Of a stretch of DNA of 64,000 nucleotides, positions 36,876 through 44,584 are shown piece by piece (within the stretch, counting starts at the first letter, position 1; each line of letters begins with the position of its first letter). Source of the stretch: Sphingomonas sp. 32-66-10 (GTDB taxonomy: Bacteria > Pseudomonadota > Alphaproteobacteria > Sphingomonadales > Sphingomonadaceae); NCBI GenBank assembly GCA_002280565.1, contig NCEF01000003.1, positions 48,581 to 112,580 on the forward strand, in the 5' to 3' direction. A program made the translations under genes and the position numbers. Below the pieces are notes generated by a model. The model had not been told where the DNA came from. It did no database searches and saw only the letters and a list, made by a program, of their open reading frames with translations.

Positions 36876-37331
36876 ATGATCGCGCGCAGTGCTTCAACCT
36901 TGGTACTCGTCTCGCTCACGGCTGCGTTGGCAGCCTGCTCGACGACAACAACGGTGCATGCACGTATTGTCGATGGCCAGATCGCATTTGTCGGCCTCGA
37001 ACGCGAGATTGGGTGCATCTACAACATCGAAGTTCGTGAGCAAGACAGCGGGAGTCTGGTCTGGCAGCTGGATTACGTGTCGGGGAAATGCCTCGGTAAC
37101 GATCCGCATTTCTACGGTGCCGCGCCTAGAGGCGCGCAAACGGTCGTAAGTCCGGAGAAACTTCGCCTCGGCGTCGCATATGAGGTCAGCGGAACCGCAG
37201 AAGGCGCGAACTACTTCGGCGGGGCATTTCGGGTCACCCGGGACACGGTCTATCGAATCGAAGATCTTCCGCTGAGATCAGTCGATCTCATGGAGACACT
37301 GCTCCCGCCAGCTCCGCCCCCCGCCCCGTGA
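36876..37331 (+). CDS. Putative lipoprotein of unknown function
   Basis: 151-residue precursor with signal peptide and lipobox LAAC (Cys21). The mature part is predicted mostly beta-strand, with two Cys residues (in IGCIYN and SGKCLG) that could form a disulfide, and a Pro/Ala-rich tail. No family is recognised. Base composition is slightly less G/C-biased than its neighbours. Its last 44 bp overlap the 3' end of the convergent HxlR gene. Confidence 0.6.
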   Translation: MIARSASTLVLVSLTAALAACSTTTTVHARIVDGQIAFVGLEREIGCIYNIEVREQDSGSLVWQLDYVSGKCLGNDPHFYGAAPRGAQTVVSPEKLRLGVAYEVSGTAEGANYFGGAFRVTRDTVYRIEDLPLRSVDLMETLLPPAPPPAP

Positions 37332-37833
37332 GGCCATAGAGCGCCACCGGCGGAAACCGGTCCTCCAGCCGCCGCGTCACCAGATCCTGCCCGATCATCG
37401 CCTGCAGCGTCAGCGACAGCGCGCGCGGCGTGACCGGGGCCAGCCGCGACTGGAGCGCGTTGAAGCGAGTCCAGTCGTCGCCCAGCCCGCCCGTCACCGG
37501 GAGCGTCCAGCGCGACAGATCGGGCGCCTCCAGTCCCAGCCGCACCCGCGCATCCTCAATCCGCTCGCACGCCGCGCCGATCGCGCGGCCGCTATCGGTC
37601 AGCACATATTCGGGGCGCAGCGGGTGACCATGGCCGGGATTGGGCATCACCCAGCCCTGTTCGCGCAGATAGGCCAGCGTCCGCGTCAGGCTGTTGCGCG
37701 ACAGCGAAAAGCGCCGCTCGATCACCGCGAAGCGCGATCCGCTCTCGCGGCTGAGCAGTGCCAGCACGGGAATCGTCCACCGCCCCGCCGCCAGCCGTTG
37801 CAATACCACACTTGTCAGAACCGGATCATCCAC
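37288..37833 (-). CDS. HxlR-family transcriptional regulator
   Basis: 181 residues from the GTG at 37833 (VDDPVLTSV). The winged helix of HxlR proteins spans about 10-95, with GRWTIPVLALLS, FSLSRNSLTRTLAYLREQGW and YVLTDSGRAI as the usual consecutive elements. A C-terminal region of about 85 residues exceeds the normal HxlR length, and its role is unclear. It is divergent from the VOC protein gene (58-bp gap) and probably regulates it; no start-side ribosome site is obvious. Confidence 0.8.
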   Translation of the reverse strand: MDDPVLTSVVLQRLAAGRWTIPVLALLSRESGSRFAVIERRFSLSRNSLTRTLAYLREQGWVMPNPGHGHPLRPEYVLTDSGRAIGAACERIEDARVRLGLEAPDLSRWTLPVTGGLGDDWTRFNALQSRLAPVTPRALSLTLQAMIGQDLVTRRLEDRFPPVALYGLTGRGAELAGAVSP

Positions 37834-37891
37834 GCGCTTGACCAAATCGCAATCTACTATAGAAATGGAACCATAGAGTCGGGAGGACGAT

Positions 37892-38308
37892 ATGGCAAGC
37901 GAAGCTACTCTTGAGGCCACCACCACCGCGATCCGCTATGACGGCGGGCTGACCTGCGCGCTCAGCGTCACCAGCCTCGACCGGTCGATCCCGTGGTACG
38001 AAAACGTGCTCGGCATGACGCTGATGTACCGGATGGATGAGATCGCGTGGTGCGAGATGCGCTCAGCGGTCGCGCGCGTCAGCGTCGGCCTGTCTCAGGT
38101 CGAAAGCGCGGGCGGGTCCGGCGGCGCGACGCTGACCTTCGGCGTCACCGATCTCGATGCGGCCAAGGCGGCGCTCGATGCCGCCGGCGTGCGTCAGGAC
38201 GGCCCGATCAACGAGATCCCGGGCATGGTGCGCCTGCTCACCTTCTACGACCCCGATGGCAATGCGCTGATGTTCTATCAGGATTTGTCCGGCGGCGAAG
38301 CGGGGTGA
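37892..38308 (+). CDS. VOC-superfamily (glyoxalase-like) protein
   Basis: 138-residue protein with two beta-alpha-beta-beta-beta units (about 18-70 and 78-132). SLDRSIPWYENVLGMTL and FYDPDGNALMFYQ are characteristic of VOC proteins. Metal-ligand positions are not clearly conserved, so binding or resistance roles are as likely as catalysis. GGGAGGA lies 5 nt before the ATG. It is divergent from the HxlR regulator, whose target it probably is. Confidence 0.82.
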   Translation: MASEATLEATTTAIRYDGGLTCALSVTSLDRSIPWYENVLGMTLMYRMDEIAWCEMRSAVARVSVGLSQVESAGGSGGATLTFGVTDLDAAKAALDAAGVRQDGPINEIPGMVRLLTFYDPDGNALMFYQDLSGGEAG

Positions 38309-38351
38309 GCCGGCTCTAGCTCTGCGCACTCTCGCGGCGTACCATCGCTTG

Positions 38352-39782
38352 ATGCTGCGCCGCCTGTTCTTCCTGACCCTAGCCGTGGCGGCACTGCCCG
38401 GCGCGCGTCAGGCCGATCCCGCGCCGCAGGGCTGGTATGTCATCGTCGACGATGCCGGCGCAGTGCTGGGCCACGCCTCAACCACCAGCCGCGCGCTGCC
38501 CGACGGACGCGAGACCGTCGAACTGCGCGAGCTGCGACTAGCCGATGGCGAGCGGCCGAGCACCACGCTGACCGACACGACCACGACCCGCTTCGACCGC
38601 TCCGGCCGCCCGCAGCTGATAATGACCGAATCGCGCGACGGCCGCGCCATCCGCCGCACCGAAACCCGGATCGCGGCGACCAGCGCGACCATCACCCGTC
38701 AGAGCGCAAGTGGCCGCCACGTCACCCGCGTCGCGCTGCCCGCCGGCACCCGCTTCGACAATGGCGAGGGGCTGATGCGCGGCTGGACCGGCGACATCCC
38801 GCTCGCCTTTCTCAACCTTAACTCCGCCGCCGGGCTGGTCGAGCGCATGACGATCGAACGCGCACCGACCCAGCGCCCCGGCACGCTGACCGCGCTGCGC
38901 AAGCGCTATGAGGGCGATGCGCTGCGGGGAATCATGCGGCTCGATCTCGACGCATCGGGGCGCATCGTCGCGGCGATCCAGCCGATGTTCGGCGTCGCGG
39001 TCACCACCCGCCCCGCCGACCGCGACACAGCGCTGCGGCCGCATCCGCCCTATCGCCTGCTGCGCAACGTCATGGCCAAATCGCCCGTGCGGATCGGCCC
39101 CGCCGCCGCGCAAGGCCATATCCGCTATCGCTTCGGCTTTATCGACGGCATCGCCTTTGCCCCGCCCGTGACGGGCGAGCAGCGGGTCAGCGCCGACCCA
39201 ACCGGCGTCACACTCGACATCTGCGCCCGCTGCGGCCCCGGCCTGCCCAGCGATCCGGCGACCCTGGCCGATGCGCGCCGCGCTACCGCCTGGCTGCAGC
39301 ACGGCCATCCCCGCGTCCTGGCGCTCGCGCGCCCGGTGATCCGTCGCCAGCTATCGCCTTCGCGCACGATGGAGGAGCTGGCACTGCGTGCCCGCACCGT
39401 GATGCAGCGCATCGACTTTACCGGCCATCGCAGCGCCGCCGACGCGCTGGCCCATGGCGCGGGGGATTGCACCGAAGATGCGGTGGTGCTGGCCGCGCTC
39501 GGGCGCGCGGCGGGCATCCCCACCCGTGTCGCCAGCGGCCTCGTCTATTCGCGCGAACGCTATCACGGTGTCAGCAACGTGTTCATGCCGCACAGCTGGA
39601 CGCTGGCCTATATCGACGGGGCCTGGCGCAGCTTCGACATGTCGCTCGACGGGTTCGATGCCACGCATATCGCGCTCACCATCGGCGATGGCGATGCGCG
39701 CTCGATCGCGGCGGCGGGACAGCTCGCCAGCCTGCTCGACTGGCAGTCGCTGGCGGAGGTCAGGACGCGGGCTTCACCGTGA
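38352..39782 (+). CDS. Exported transglutaminase-like superfamily protein
   Basis: 476 residues with an N-terminal signal-like helix. The transglutaminase-core fold lies near the C-terminus. The triad is Cys373 in GDCTEDA, His414 in MPHSWTL and Asp429 in SFDMS, in the usual order and spacing. The first 330 residues form a poorly conserved beta-rich region. Bacterial members act as peptidases or cross-linkers on the envelope; the substrate is unknown. Its last 23 bp overlap the convergent gene. Confidence 0.8.
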   Translation: MLRRLFFLTLAVAALPGARQADPAPQGWYVIVDDAGAVLGHASTTSRALPDGRETVELRELRLADGERPSTTLTDTTTTRFDRSGRPQLIMTESRDGRAIRRTETRIAATSATITRQSASGRHVTRVALPAGTRFDNGEGLMRGWTGDIPLAFLNLNSAAGLVERMTIERAPTQRPGTLTALRKRYEGDALRGIMRLDLDASGRIVAAIQPMFGVAVTTRPADRDTALRPHPPYRLLRNVMAKSPVRIGPAAAQGHIRYRFGFIDGIAFAPPVTGEQRVSADPTGVTLDICARCGPGLPSDPATLADARRATAWLQHGHPRVLALARPVIRRQLSPSRTMEELALRARTVMQRIDFTGHRSAADALAHGAGDCTEDAVVLAALGRAAGIPTRVASGLVYSRERYHGVSNVFMPHSWTLAYIDGAWRSFDMSLDGFDATHIALTIGDGDARSIAAAGQLASLLDWQSLAEVRTRASP

Positions 39783-40215
39783 CCGGCTGCGGCGCGTCGT
39801 CATAGACGACCGGCAGTTCGGGCAGGGTCGCATCGGCCGGATCCTCGACCATCGCCAGCGCCTTGGGATCCTTGATCCCGCCGACGATGATCATGTCATA
39901 GTCCTCGTCCGGCGTCGTGATCTCCACCGCGGCAGGGGCCACATCCTGCGCCGCCACCGGCAATGCGATCACTGCCGCCGCCAGCGCTGCAGCGGCCAGC
40001 GCGGGCCGCACCGGGACGGTGTAGCGCACGCACACCTCGGTCTCGCATCCCTTCAGGAACGCGACGCGCTCGCCGTCGCTCCAGCCGGACAGGTCGAACA
40101 CCTCGCGCTTGCACATGCGACAGAAATCACCGTCCATGATCGCGGCCAGATCGGCCTTGTAGGGACAGGGGCTGTCGATCTTCGGGAACTTGGCCACGGC
40201 ATGCTCTCCGGTCAT
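39760..40215 (-). CDS. Zinc-ribbon-like single-pass membrane protein of unknown function
   Basis: 151 residues. The N-terminal part has CPYK, then FCRMCKREVFDL and GCETEVCVRY: five to six Cys arranged as a compact metal-binding or redox module. One membrane helix follows (about 83-103, Ala/Val-rich), then an acidic, Pro-rich tail outside. I recall similar unnamed proteins in other sphingomonads, but no function. The start MTGEH at 40215 has no ribosome site. It is divergent from arsR, whose operator lies in between. Confidence 0.65.
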   Translation of the reverse strand: MTGEHAVAKFPKIDSPCPYKADLAAIMDGDFCRMCKREVFDLSGWSDGERVAFLKGCETEVCVRYTVPVRPALAAAALAAAVIALPVAAQDVAPAAVEITTPDEDYDMIIVGGIKDPKALAMVEDPADATLPELPVVYDDAPQPVTVKPAS

Positions 40216-40284
40216 TTGTGTCAGCGTAACCCAATTTTCGCCGCGAGTCAGGCGCGATTTCCAGTAACACTTCGACGTTTCCAC

Positions 40285-40337
40285 GATTGTCAAAATATCA
40301 CTTGCGCGCGGCACATCGATTCGATATTTCAACAATC
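40285..40337. promoter_or_regulatory. Large inverted repeat before arsR, probable ArsR operator
   Basis: GATTGTCAAAATATC (40285-40299) and GATATTTCAACAATC (40323-40337) are reverse complements at 13 of 15 positions. The right arm touches the arsR ATG. A TTGCGC (40302-40307) and TATTTC (40325-40330) pair with 17-nt spacing lies between and within the arms. This fits autorepression by ArsR. Confidence 0.6.
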
Positions 40338-40676
40338 ATGGAAATAAAGAACGACAGCGCCGCCGTAACCGCCCTGTCCGCACTGGCGCAGGAACATCGC
40401 CTCGCGCTGTTCCGCCTGCTGGTCCAGGCCGGGCCGGACGGCCTGCCCGCCGGCATGATCGCCGAGAAGCTCGGCGTCCCCGCTTCGTCGCTGTCTTTCC
40501 ACTTGGCCCATCTCAACCGCGCCGGGCTGGTCAGCCAGACCCGGCAGGGCCGCTCGCTCATCTACACCGCCGACTATGCCGCGATGAACGGCCTGCTCGG
40601 CTATCTCATGGAAAATTGCTGCGGCGGCGCGGGATGCGCGGCCCCGGCCGAACAGCCCGAAAGGAAATCCGCATGA
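40338..40676 (+). CDS. arsR: ArsR-family arsenic-responsive repressor
   Basis: 112-residue winged-helix repressor. The DNA-reading helix is in VPASSLSFHLAHL. Metalloid-binding cysteines are at the C-terminus, Cys94, Cys95 and Cys100 (ENCCGGAGC). This spacing resembles the C95/C96/C102 site described for the Acidithiobacillus ferrooxidans ArsR rather than the helix-3 site of the plasmid R773 protein. It heads the ars operon, and its stop overlaps the arsI start by 4 bp (ATGA). Confidence 0.9.
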   Translation: MEIKNDSAAVTALSALAQEHRLALFRLLVQAGPDGLPAGMIAEKLGVPASSLSFHLAHLNRAGLVSQTRQGRSLIYTADYAAMNGLLGYLMENCCGGAGCAAPAEQPERKSA

Positions 40677-41143
40677 AGCGTATGCACGTCCATGTCGGCG
40701 TCACCGATCTCGATCGCTCGATCGCCTTCTATTCCAAGCTATTCGGCGCGGAGCCCAGCGTGACCAAGCCGGATTATGCCAAGTGGATGCTGGAGGATCC
40801 GCGCGTCAATTTCGCGATTTCCAGTGGCAATCACGCCGCCACGGGGATCGAACATCTCGGCATCCAGGTCGAGGATGGCGACGAGCTGGTCGAGGTCTAT
40901 GGCCGCCTCAAGGCCGCCGACCGCCCGGTGCTGGAGGAAGGCGCGACCACCTGCTGCTACGCCAAGAGCGAGAAAAGCTGGATCGCCGATCCCGATGGCG
41001 TCGTGTGGGAAGCCTTCCTGACCGAGGGTGAGGCCACCGTTTACGGCGACTCGCCAGCGCTTTCCGCGCTGTCGGACACTGCGCGCCCCGATGCCTGTTG
41101 CGCGCCGCAGATCGCGCCGGCTCCGAAATCCGCCTGTTGCTGA
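40673..41143 (+). CDS. arsI: ArsI-type C-As lyase (CadI/ArsI family VOC dioxygenase)
   Basis: 156-residue extradiol-type dioxygenase that breaks the carbon-arsenic bond of trivalent organoarsenicals such as methylarsenite. His5, His61 and Glu113 match the Fe(II) ligand positions known for ArsI, and Cys94-Cys95 in TTCCYAKS match its substrate-binding vicinal pair. A Cys-rich tail (CCAPQ and SACC) could bind metalloid too. AAGGA lies 7 nt upstream. Cadmium-induced CadI is the alternative name within the same family. Confidence 0.85.
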   Translation: MKRMHVHVGVTDLDRSIAFYSKLFGAEPSVTKPDYAKWMLEDPRVNFAISSGNHAATGIEHLGIQVEDGDELVEVYGRLKAADRPVLEEGATTCCYAKSEKSWIADPDGVVWEAFLTEGEATVYGDSPALSALSDTARPDACCAPQIAPAPKSACC

Positions 41144-41153
41144 GGAGCGCGCG

Positions 41154-41588
41154 ATGTCAGAGCCGGTCGATGTCGTCATCTATCACAACCCCGACTGCGG
41201 CACGTCGCGCAACGCGCTGGCGATGATCCGCAATGCCGGGATCGAGCCGCATGTGGTGGAGTATCTCAAGACCCCACCCAGCCGCGCGTTGCTGGTCGAG
41301 CTGCTCGCCCGCGCTGGCGCGACCCCACGCGACTGGCTGCGGGAGAAGGGCACGCCCTATGCCGAACTCGGCCTCGATGATGCGGCGCTGTCCGACGATG
41401 CGCTGCTCGACGCGATGATAGCGCATCCGGTGCTGATCAACCGCCCGGTGGTCGTCTCCCCGCTCGGCGTCGCCTTGTGTCGCCCGTCCGAAGCGGTGCT
41501 CGACCTGCTCCCCGCGGCCCAGCGCGGCGCCTTCGCCAAGGAAGATGGCGAACAGGTCGTCGACGCAGCCGGCAACCGACTTTCCTGA
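41154..41588 (+). CDS. arsC: Arsenate reductase, glutaredoxin-dependent
   Basis: 144-residue cytoplasmic enzyme reducing arsenate to arsenite for export. [10 protein letters not shown] at 11-20 holds the catalytic Cys15 and the HxxxCxxxR phosphate-like loop. INRPVVV and SPLG near residues 95-105 supply the conserved Arg. GAGGAG (41142-41147) is an ideal ribosome site 6 nt before the ATG. It lies between arsI and the ACR3 efflux gene. Confidence 0.93.
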   Translation: MSEPVDVVIYHNPDCGTSRNALAMIRNAGIEPHVVEYLKTPPSRALLVELLARAGATPRDWLREKGTPYAELGLDDAALSDDALLDAMIAHPVLINRPVVVSPLGVALCRPSEAVLDLLPAAQRGAFAKEDGEQVVDAAGNRLS

Positions 41589-41598
41589 CAGGACCGCC

Positions 41599-42648
41599 AT
41601 GACCAAGACATCCTCACCGCTCGGCCTGTTCGAGCGCTGGCTTTCACTCTGGGTCGCGCTGGCGATCCTTGCTGGCCTTGCCCTCGGCCTGATCGCGCCA
41701 GGCGTCACCACGGCGCTGGCGGGGCTGGAAATCGCCTCGGTCAACCTCGTCGTCGCGGTGCTGGTCTGGGCGATGATCTATCCGATGATGGTCGGGGTCG
41801 ATTTCGCCAGCATCCGCGATGTCGGGCGCAAGCCCAAGGGGCTGGTCATCACGCTCGTCGTCAACTGGCTGATCAAGCCCTTCACCATGGCCGCGCTCGC
41901 GATCCTGTTCTTCGACTGGATCTATGCCGACCTGATCCCGCGCGACCTGGGCCAGCAATATATCGCGGGCCTGATCCTGCTCGGTGCCGCCCCCTGCACC
42001 GCAATGGTGTTCGTCTGGTCGCAAATGACCAGGGGCGACCCCGCCTATACGCTGGTGCAGGTGTCGGTGAACGACCTCGTCATGATCATCGCCTTTGCCC
42101 CGATCGTCGCACTGCTGCTCGGCGTCACCGATATCGTCGTGCCGTGGCAGACATTGCTGCTGTCGGTCGTGCTCTATGTCGTCATCCCGCTCGCCGCCGG
42201 GGCGCTCACCCGCCGCCGCGTCATCGCCAGTCATGGCGGCGATGCAGCCGCGGTCGATGCCTTCACCGCACGGCTCAAGCCATGGTCGATCATCGGCCTG
42301 CTCGCCACCGTCGTGCTGCTGTTCGCGTTTCAGGCGCAGACGATCGTCGCCAACCCGCTGCTGATCGCGCTGATCGCGGTGCCGATCCTGATCCAGTCCT
42401 ATGCGATCTTCGGCATCGCCTATGCTGCGGCAAAGGCGTGGCGCGTGCCGCACAACATCGCCGCCCCGTGCGCGCTGATCGGCACGTCGAACTTCTTCGA
42501 ACTCGCGGTGGCGGTCGCGATCGGCCTGTTCGGCCTGTCGAGCGGGGCGGCGCTCGCCACCGTGGTCGGCGTGCTGGTCGAGGTTCCGGTAATGCTCAGC
42601 CTGGTCGCCTTCGCCAACCGTACGCGCGGCAGCTTTCCGACCGCCTGA
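41599..42648 (+). CDS. acr3: ACR3-family arsenite efflux permease
   Basis: 349-residue inner-membrane protein with ten helices that extrudes arsenite, driven by the proton gradient. The essential Cys of ACR3 proteins is Cys133 in GAAPCTAMV, and [17 protein letters not shown] is the conserved ninth-helix region. AGGA precedes the ATG at 41599, 10 bp after arsC. It completes an arsR-arsI-arsC-acr3 operon; there is no arsH, arsM or arsA in the window. Confidence 0.92.
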   Translation: MTKTSSPLGLFERWLSLWVALAILAGLALGLIAPGVTTALAGLEIASVNLVVAVLVWAMIYPMMVGVDFASIRDVGRKPKGLVITLVVNWLIKPFTMAALAILFFDWIYADLIPRDLGQQYIAGLILLGAAPCTAMVFVWSQMTRGDPAYTLVQVSVNDLVMIIAFAPIVALLLGVTDIVVPWQTLLLSVVLYVVIPLAAGALTRRRVIASHGGDAAAVDAFTARLKPWSIIGLLATVVLLFAFQAQTIVANPLLIALIAVPILIQSYAIFGIAYAAAKAWRVPHNIAAPCALIGTSNFFELAVAVAIGLFGLSSGAALATVVGVLVEVPVMLSLVAFANRTRGSFPTA

Positions 42649-42768
42649 CCTCCGGGTCAGGCTGGCGCCGCGCGCAGCGCATCGCTAGGGAGCAGGGATG
42701 ACCTCCCGCAATGCTGCCGATCGCGCGTCGCCCTGCATCTCGTGTCCTGACCACTTGGTCCGGCCGCG

Positions 42769-44577
42769 ATGATCGATGCGGTCGGCGCTGTGCTCGCGCC
42801 GCTCCAGCCCATTTTGGGCCTAGCCTTCATCGTCGCGCTGTTCATCGCCTTTGCGACCGAACGCTTCCCCCCGGTAACGATTGCGGTGTTCGGCACCGCT
42901 GCGGCGATCGCCTTTGGCTGGCTGACGCCCGACATGATCGGGGCGTCCTTCGCCAACCCCGCACCGATCACCATCGCCGCCTTCTTCGTTCTGTCGAGCG
43001 CGCTCGTCCGCACCGGCGCGATCGAGGCGGTGGCGAGCATATTGGTCCGCCGCGCCGCCGATGCGCCGCGCCGCACCGTCGCCGAAATGTTTGTCGGCGC
43101 TGCCACGGCCCCGGCCTTCATCAACAACACGCCCGTCGTGATCGTGCTCATTCCGATCGTCAAGCGGCTGGCCAAGGCGGTGCAGATCCCTGCCACGCGC
43201 CTCCTGATCCCGCTCTCCTATCTTAGCATCCTGGGCGGCACGCTGACCTTGGTCGGCACCTCGACCAACCTGCTGGTCGATGGCGTCGCACGGGCGCAGG
43301 GCCAGCCGGGGTTCGGCATTTTCGACATCACCCTGGTCGGGCTGTGCACCATGGCCGCGGGCGTCGCGACGTTGCTGATCCTCGGACCGCGCCTGCTGCC
43401 CGCGCGCGACGATGACGACAGCGCCGACCAGCATCACCTGACCTATCTCACCGACCTGCAGCTGATCGGCGAGCTGGCCGATCGTCCGCCGATGATCTCG
43501 GAGCTTGGCTTCCTCAAGCGCGATGCGGTGCGGCTGATCGGGGTTCGACGCGGCAACGACCTGCTGCGCGATCCGGCACCCGACCTTGTGATATCCGGCG
43601 AGGACCGGCTGGTCGTCTCCGCCTCGGCCGACGAGCTCGACGGACTGGCGCGGCGTGCCGATGTGCGCGTCGGGCTGCAGAATGTCGGCCAGCCGATCCG
43701 CCTGTCAGAGGATGTGCGGGCCGAGGATGTGCGGCTGATCGGCGTCACCATTGCGCCGTCGCACCCGACGCTCGGCCGTCAGCTGCGCGAGATCCCGTTC
43801 CTGTCGAACCTGCCGGCGCGCATCCTGGGCGTTGGCCGTGCGCGCCACCTGCCGGGCCCGTTTCTGGGCAGCGTCCGGCTGCGTGCCGCCGACAATCTGC
43901 TGGTTGCCGCCGATGCGAACGCCGCCGCGGCACTGCGCGAAAATCCCAATCTGATCGTCGGGGATACCAGCGCGGTGCGCGCCTATCGCCGCCGCCGCGC
44001 GCCGATTGCGGTGCTCACTCTCGCTGCGGTGGTGCTGCTCGCGGCGCTTGGCATCGCGCCGATCCTGACACTTGCAATTCTCGGCGTCGGCATCGTGCTG
44101 GTCACCGGCTGCATCGACCTGGAAGAGGCGTGGAATTCGATCGATGGCAGCGTGCTGGTGCTGATCCTCGCCATGCTCGGTATCGGCGCGGCGCTCGACC
44201 GCATCGGCACCGTCGGGTTGATCGTCGAGGCCGCGTCGCCGTGGCTCGGCACCCTATCGCCGCTGATGCTGATCCTCGTCCTCTATTTCCTGACCTCGAT
44301 CCTGACCGAGGCGGTGACCAACAATGCCGTCGCCGTCATCATGACCCCGGTCGCGATCGGCCTCGCTCAGGCCACGGGCAACGATCCGACCGCGCTGATC
44401 ATCGCCGTCATGTTCGCCGCCTCGGCCAGCTTCGCCACCCCGATCGGCTATCAGACCAACACCATGGTTTATGCCGCCGCCGACTATCGCTTCTCGGACT
44501 TCGTCAAGATCGGCATCCCGATGAACGTGATCGTCGGCGTCGCCACCTGCATCGCGATCCACCTGCTGATCGGTTGA
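42769..44577 (+). CDS. SLC13-type anion transporter with two TrkA-C domains
   Basis: 602-residue inner-membrane transporter. About five N-terminal helices (residues 1-210, with NTPVVIVLIPIV) are followed by two cytosolic RCK_C/TrkA-C domains (about 225-310 and 315-400) and a C-terminal helical half with TEAVTNNAVAVIMTPVA. This is the layout of DASS/CitT-like sulfate or dicarboxylate carriers. It is 120 bp downstream of the ACR3 gene, so co-regulation with arsenic resistance is possible but unproven. The substrate is unknown. Confidence 0.82.
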   Translation: MIDAVGAVLAPLQPILGLAFIVALFIAFATERFPPVTIAVFGTAAAIAFGWLTPDMIGASFANPAPITIAAFFVLSSALVRTGAIEAVASILVRRAADAPRRTVAEMFVGAATAPAFINNTPVVIVLIPIVKRLAKAVQIPATRLLIPLSYLSILGGTLTLVGTSTNLLVDGVARAQGQPGFGIFDITLVGLCTMAAGVATLLILGPRLLPARDDDDSADQHHLTYLTDLQLIGELADRPPMISELGFLKRDAVRLIGVRRGNDLLRDPAPDLVISGEDRLVVSASADELDGLARRADVRVGLQNVGQPIRLSEDVRAEDVRLIGVTIAPSHPTLGRQLREIPFLSNLPARILGVGRARHLPGPFLGSVRLRAADNLLVAADANAAAALRENPNLIVGDTSAVRAYRRRRAPIAVLTLAAVVLLAALGIAPILTLAILGVGIVLVTGCIDLEEAWNSIDGSVLVLILAMLGIGAALDRIGTVGLIVEAASPWLGTLSPLMLILVLYFLTSILTEAVTNNAVAVIMTPVAIGLAQATGNDPTALIIAVMFAASASFATPIGYQTNTMVYAAADYRFSDFVKIGIPMNVIVGVATCIAIHLLIG

Positions 44578-44584
44578 CCCGGTT

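Noticed and set aside
37839-37863. Promoter TTGACC...TATAGA for the VOC gene in the HxlR gap
   Set aside because: The spacing of 14 nt is too short for a normal sigma70 promoter, and no better pair was found.
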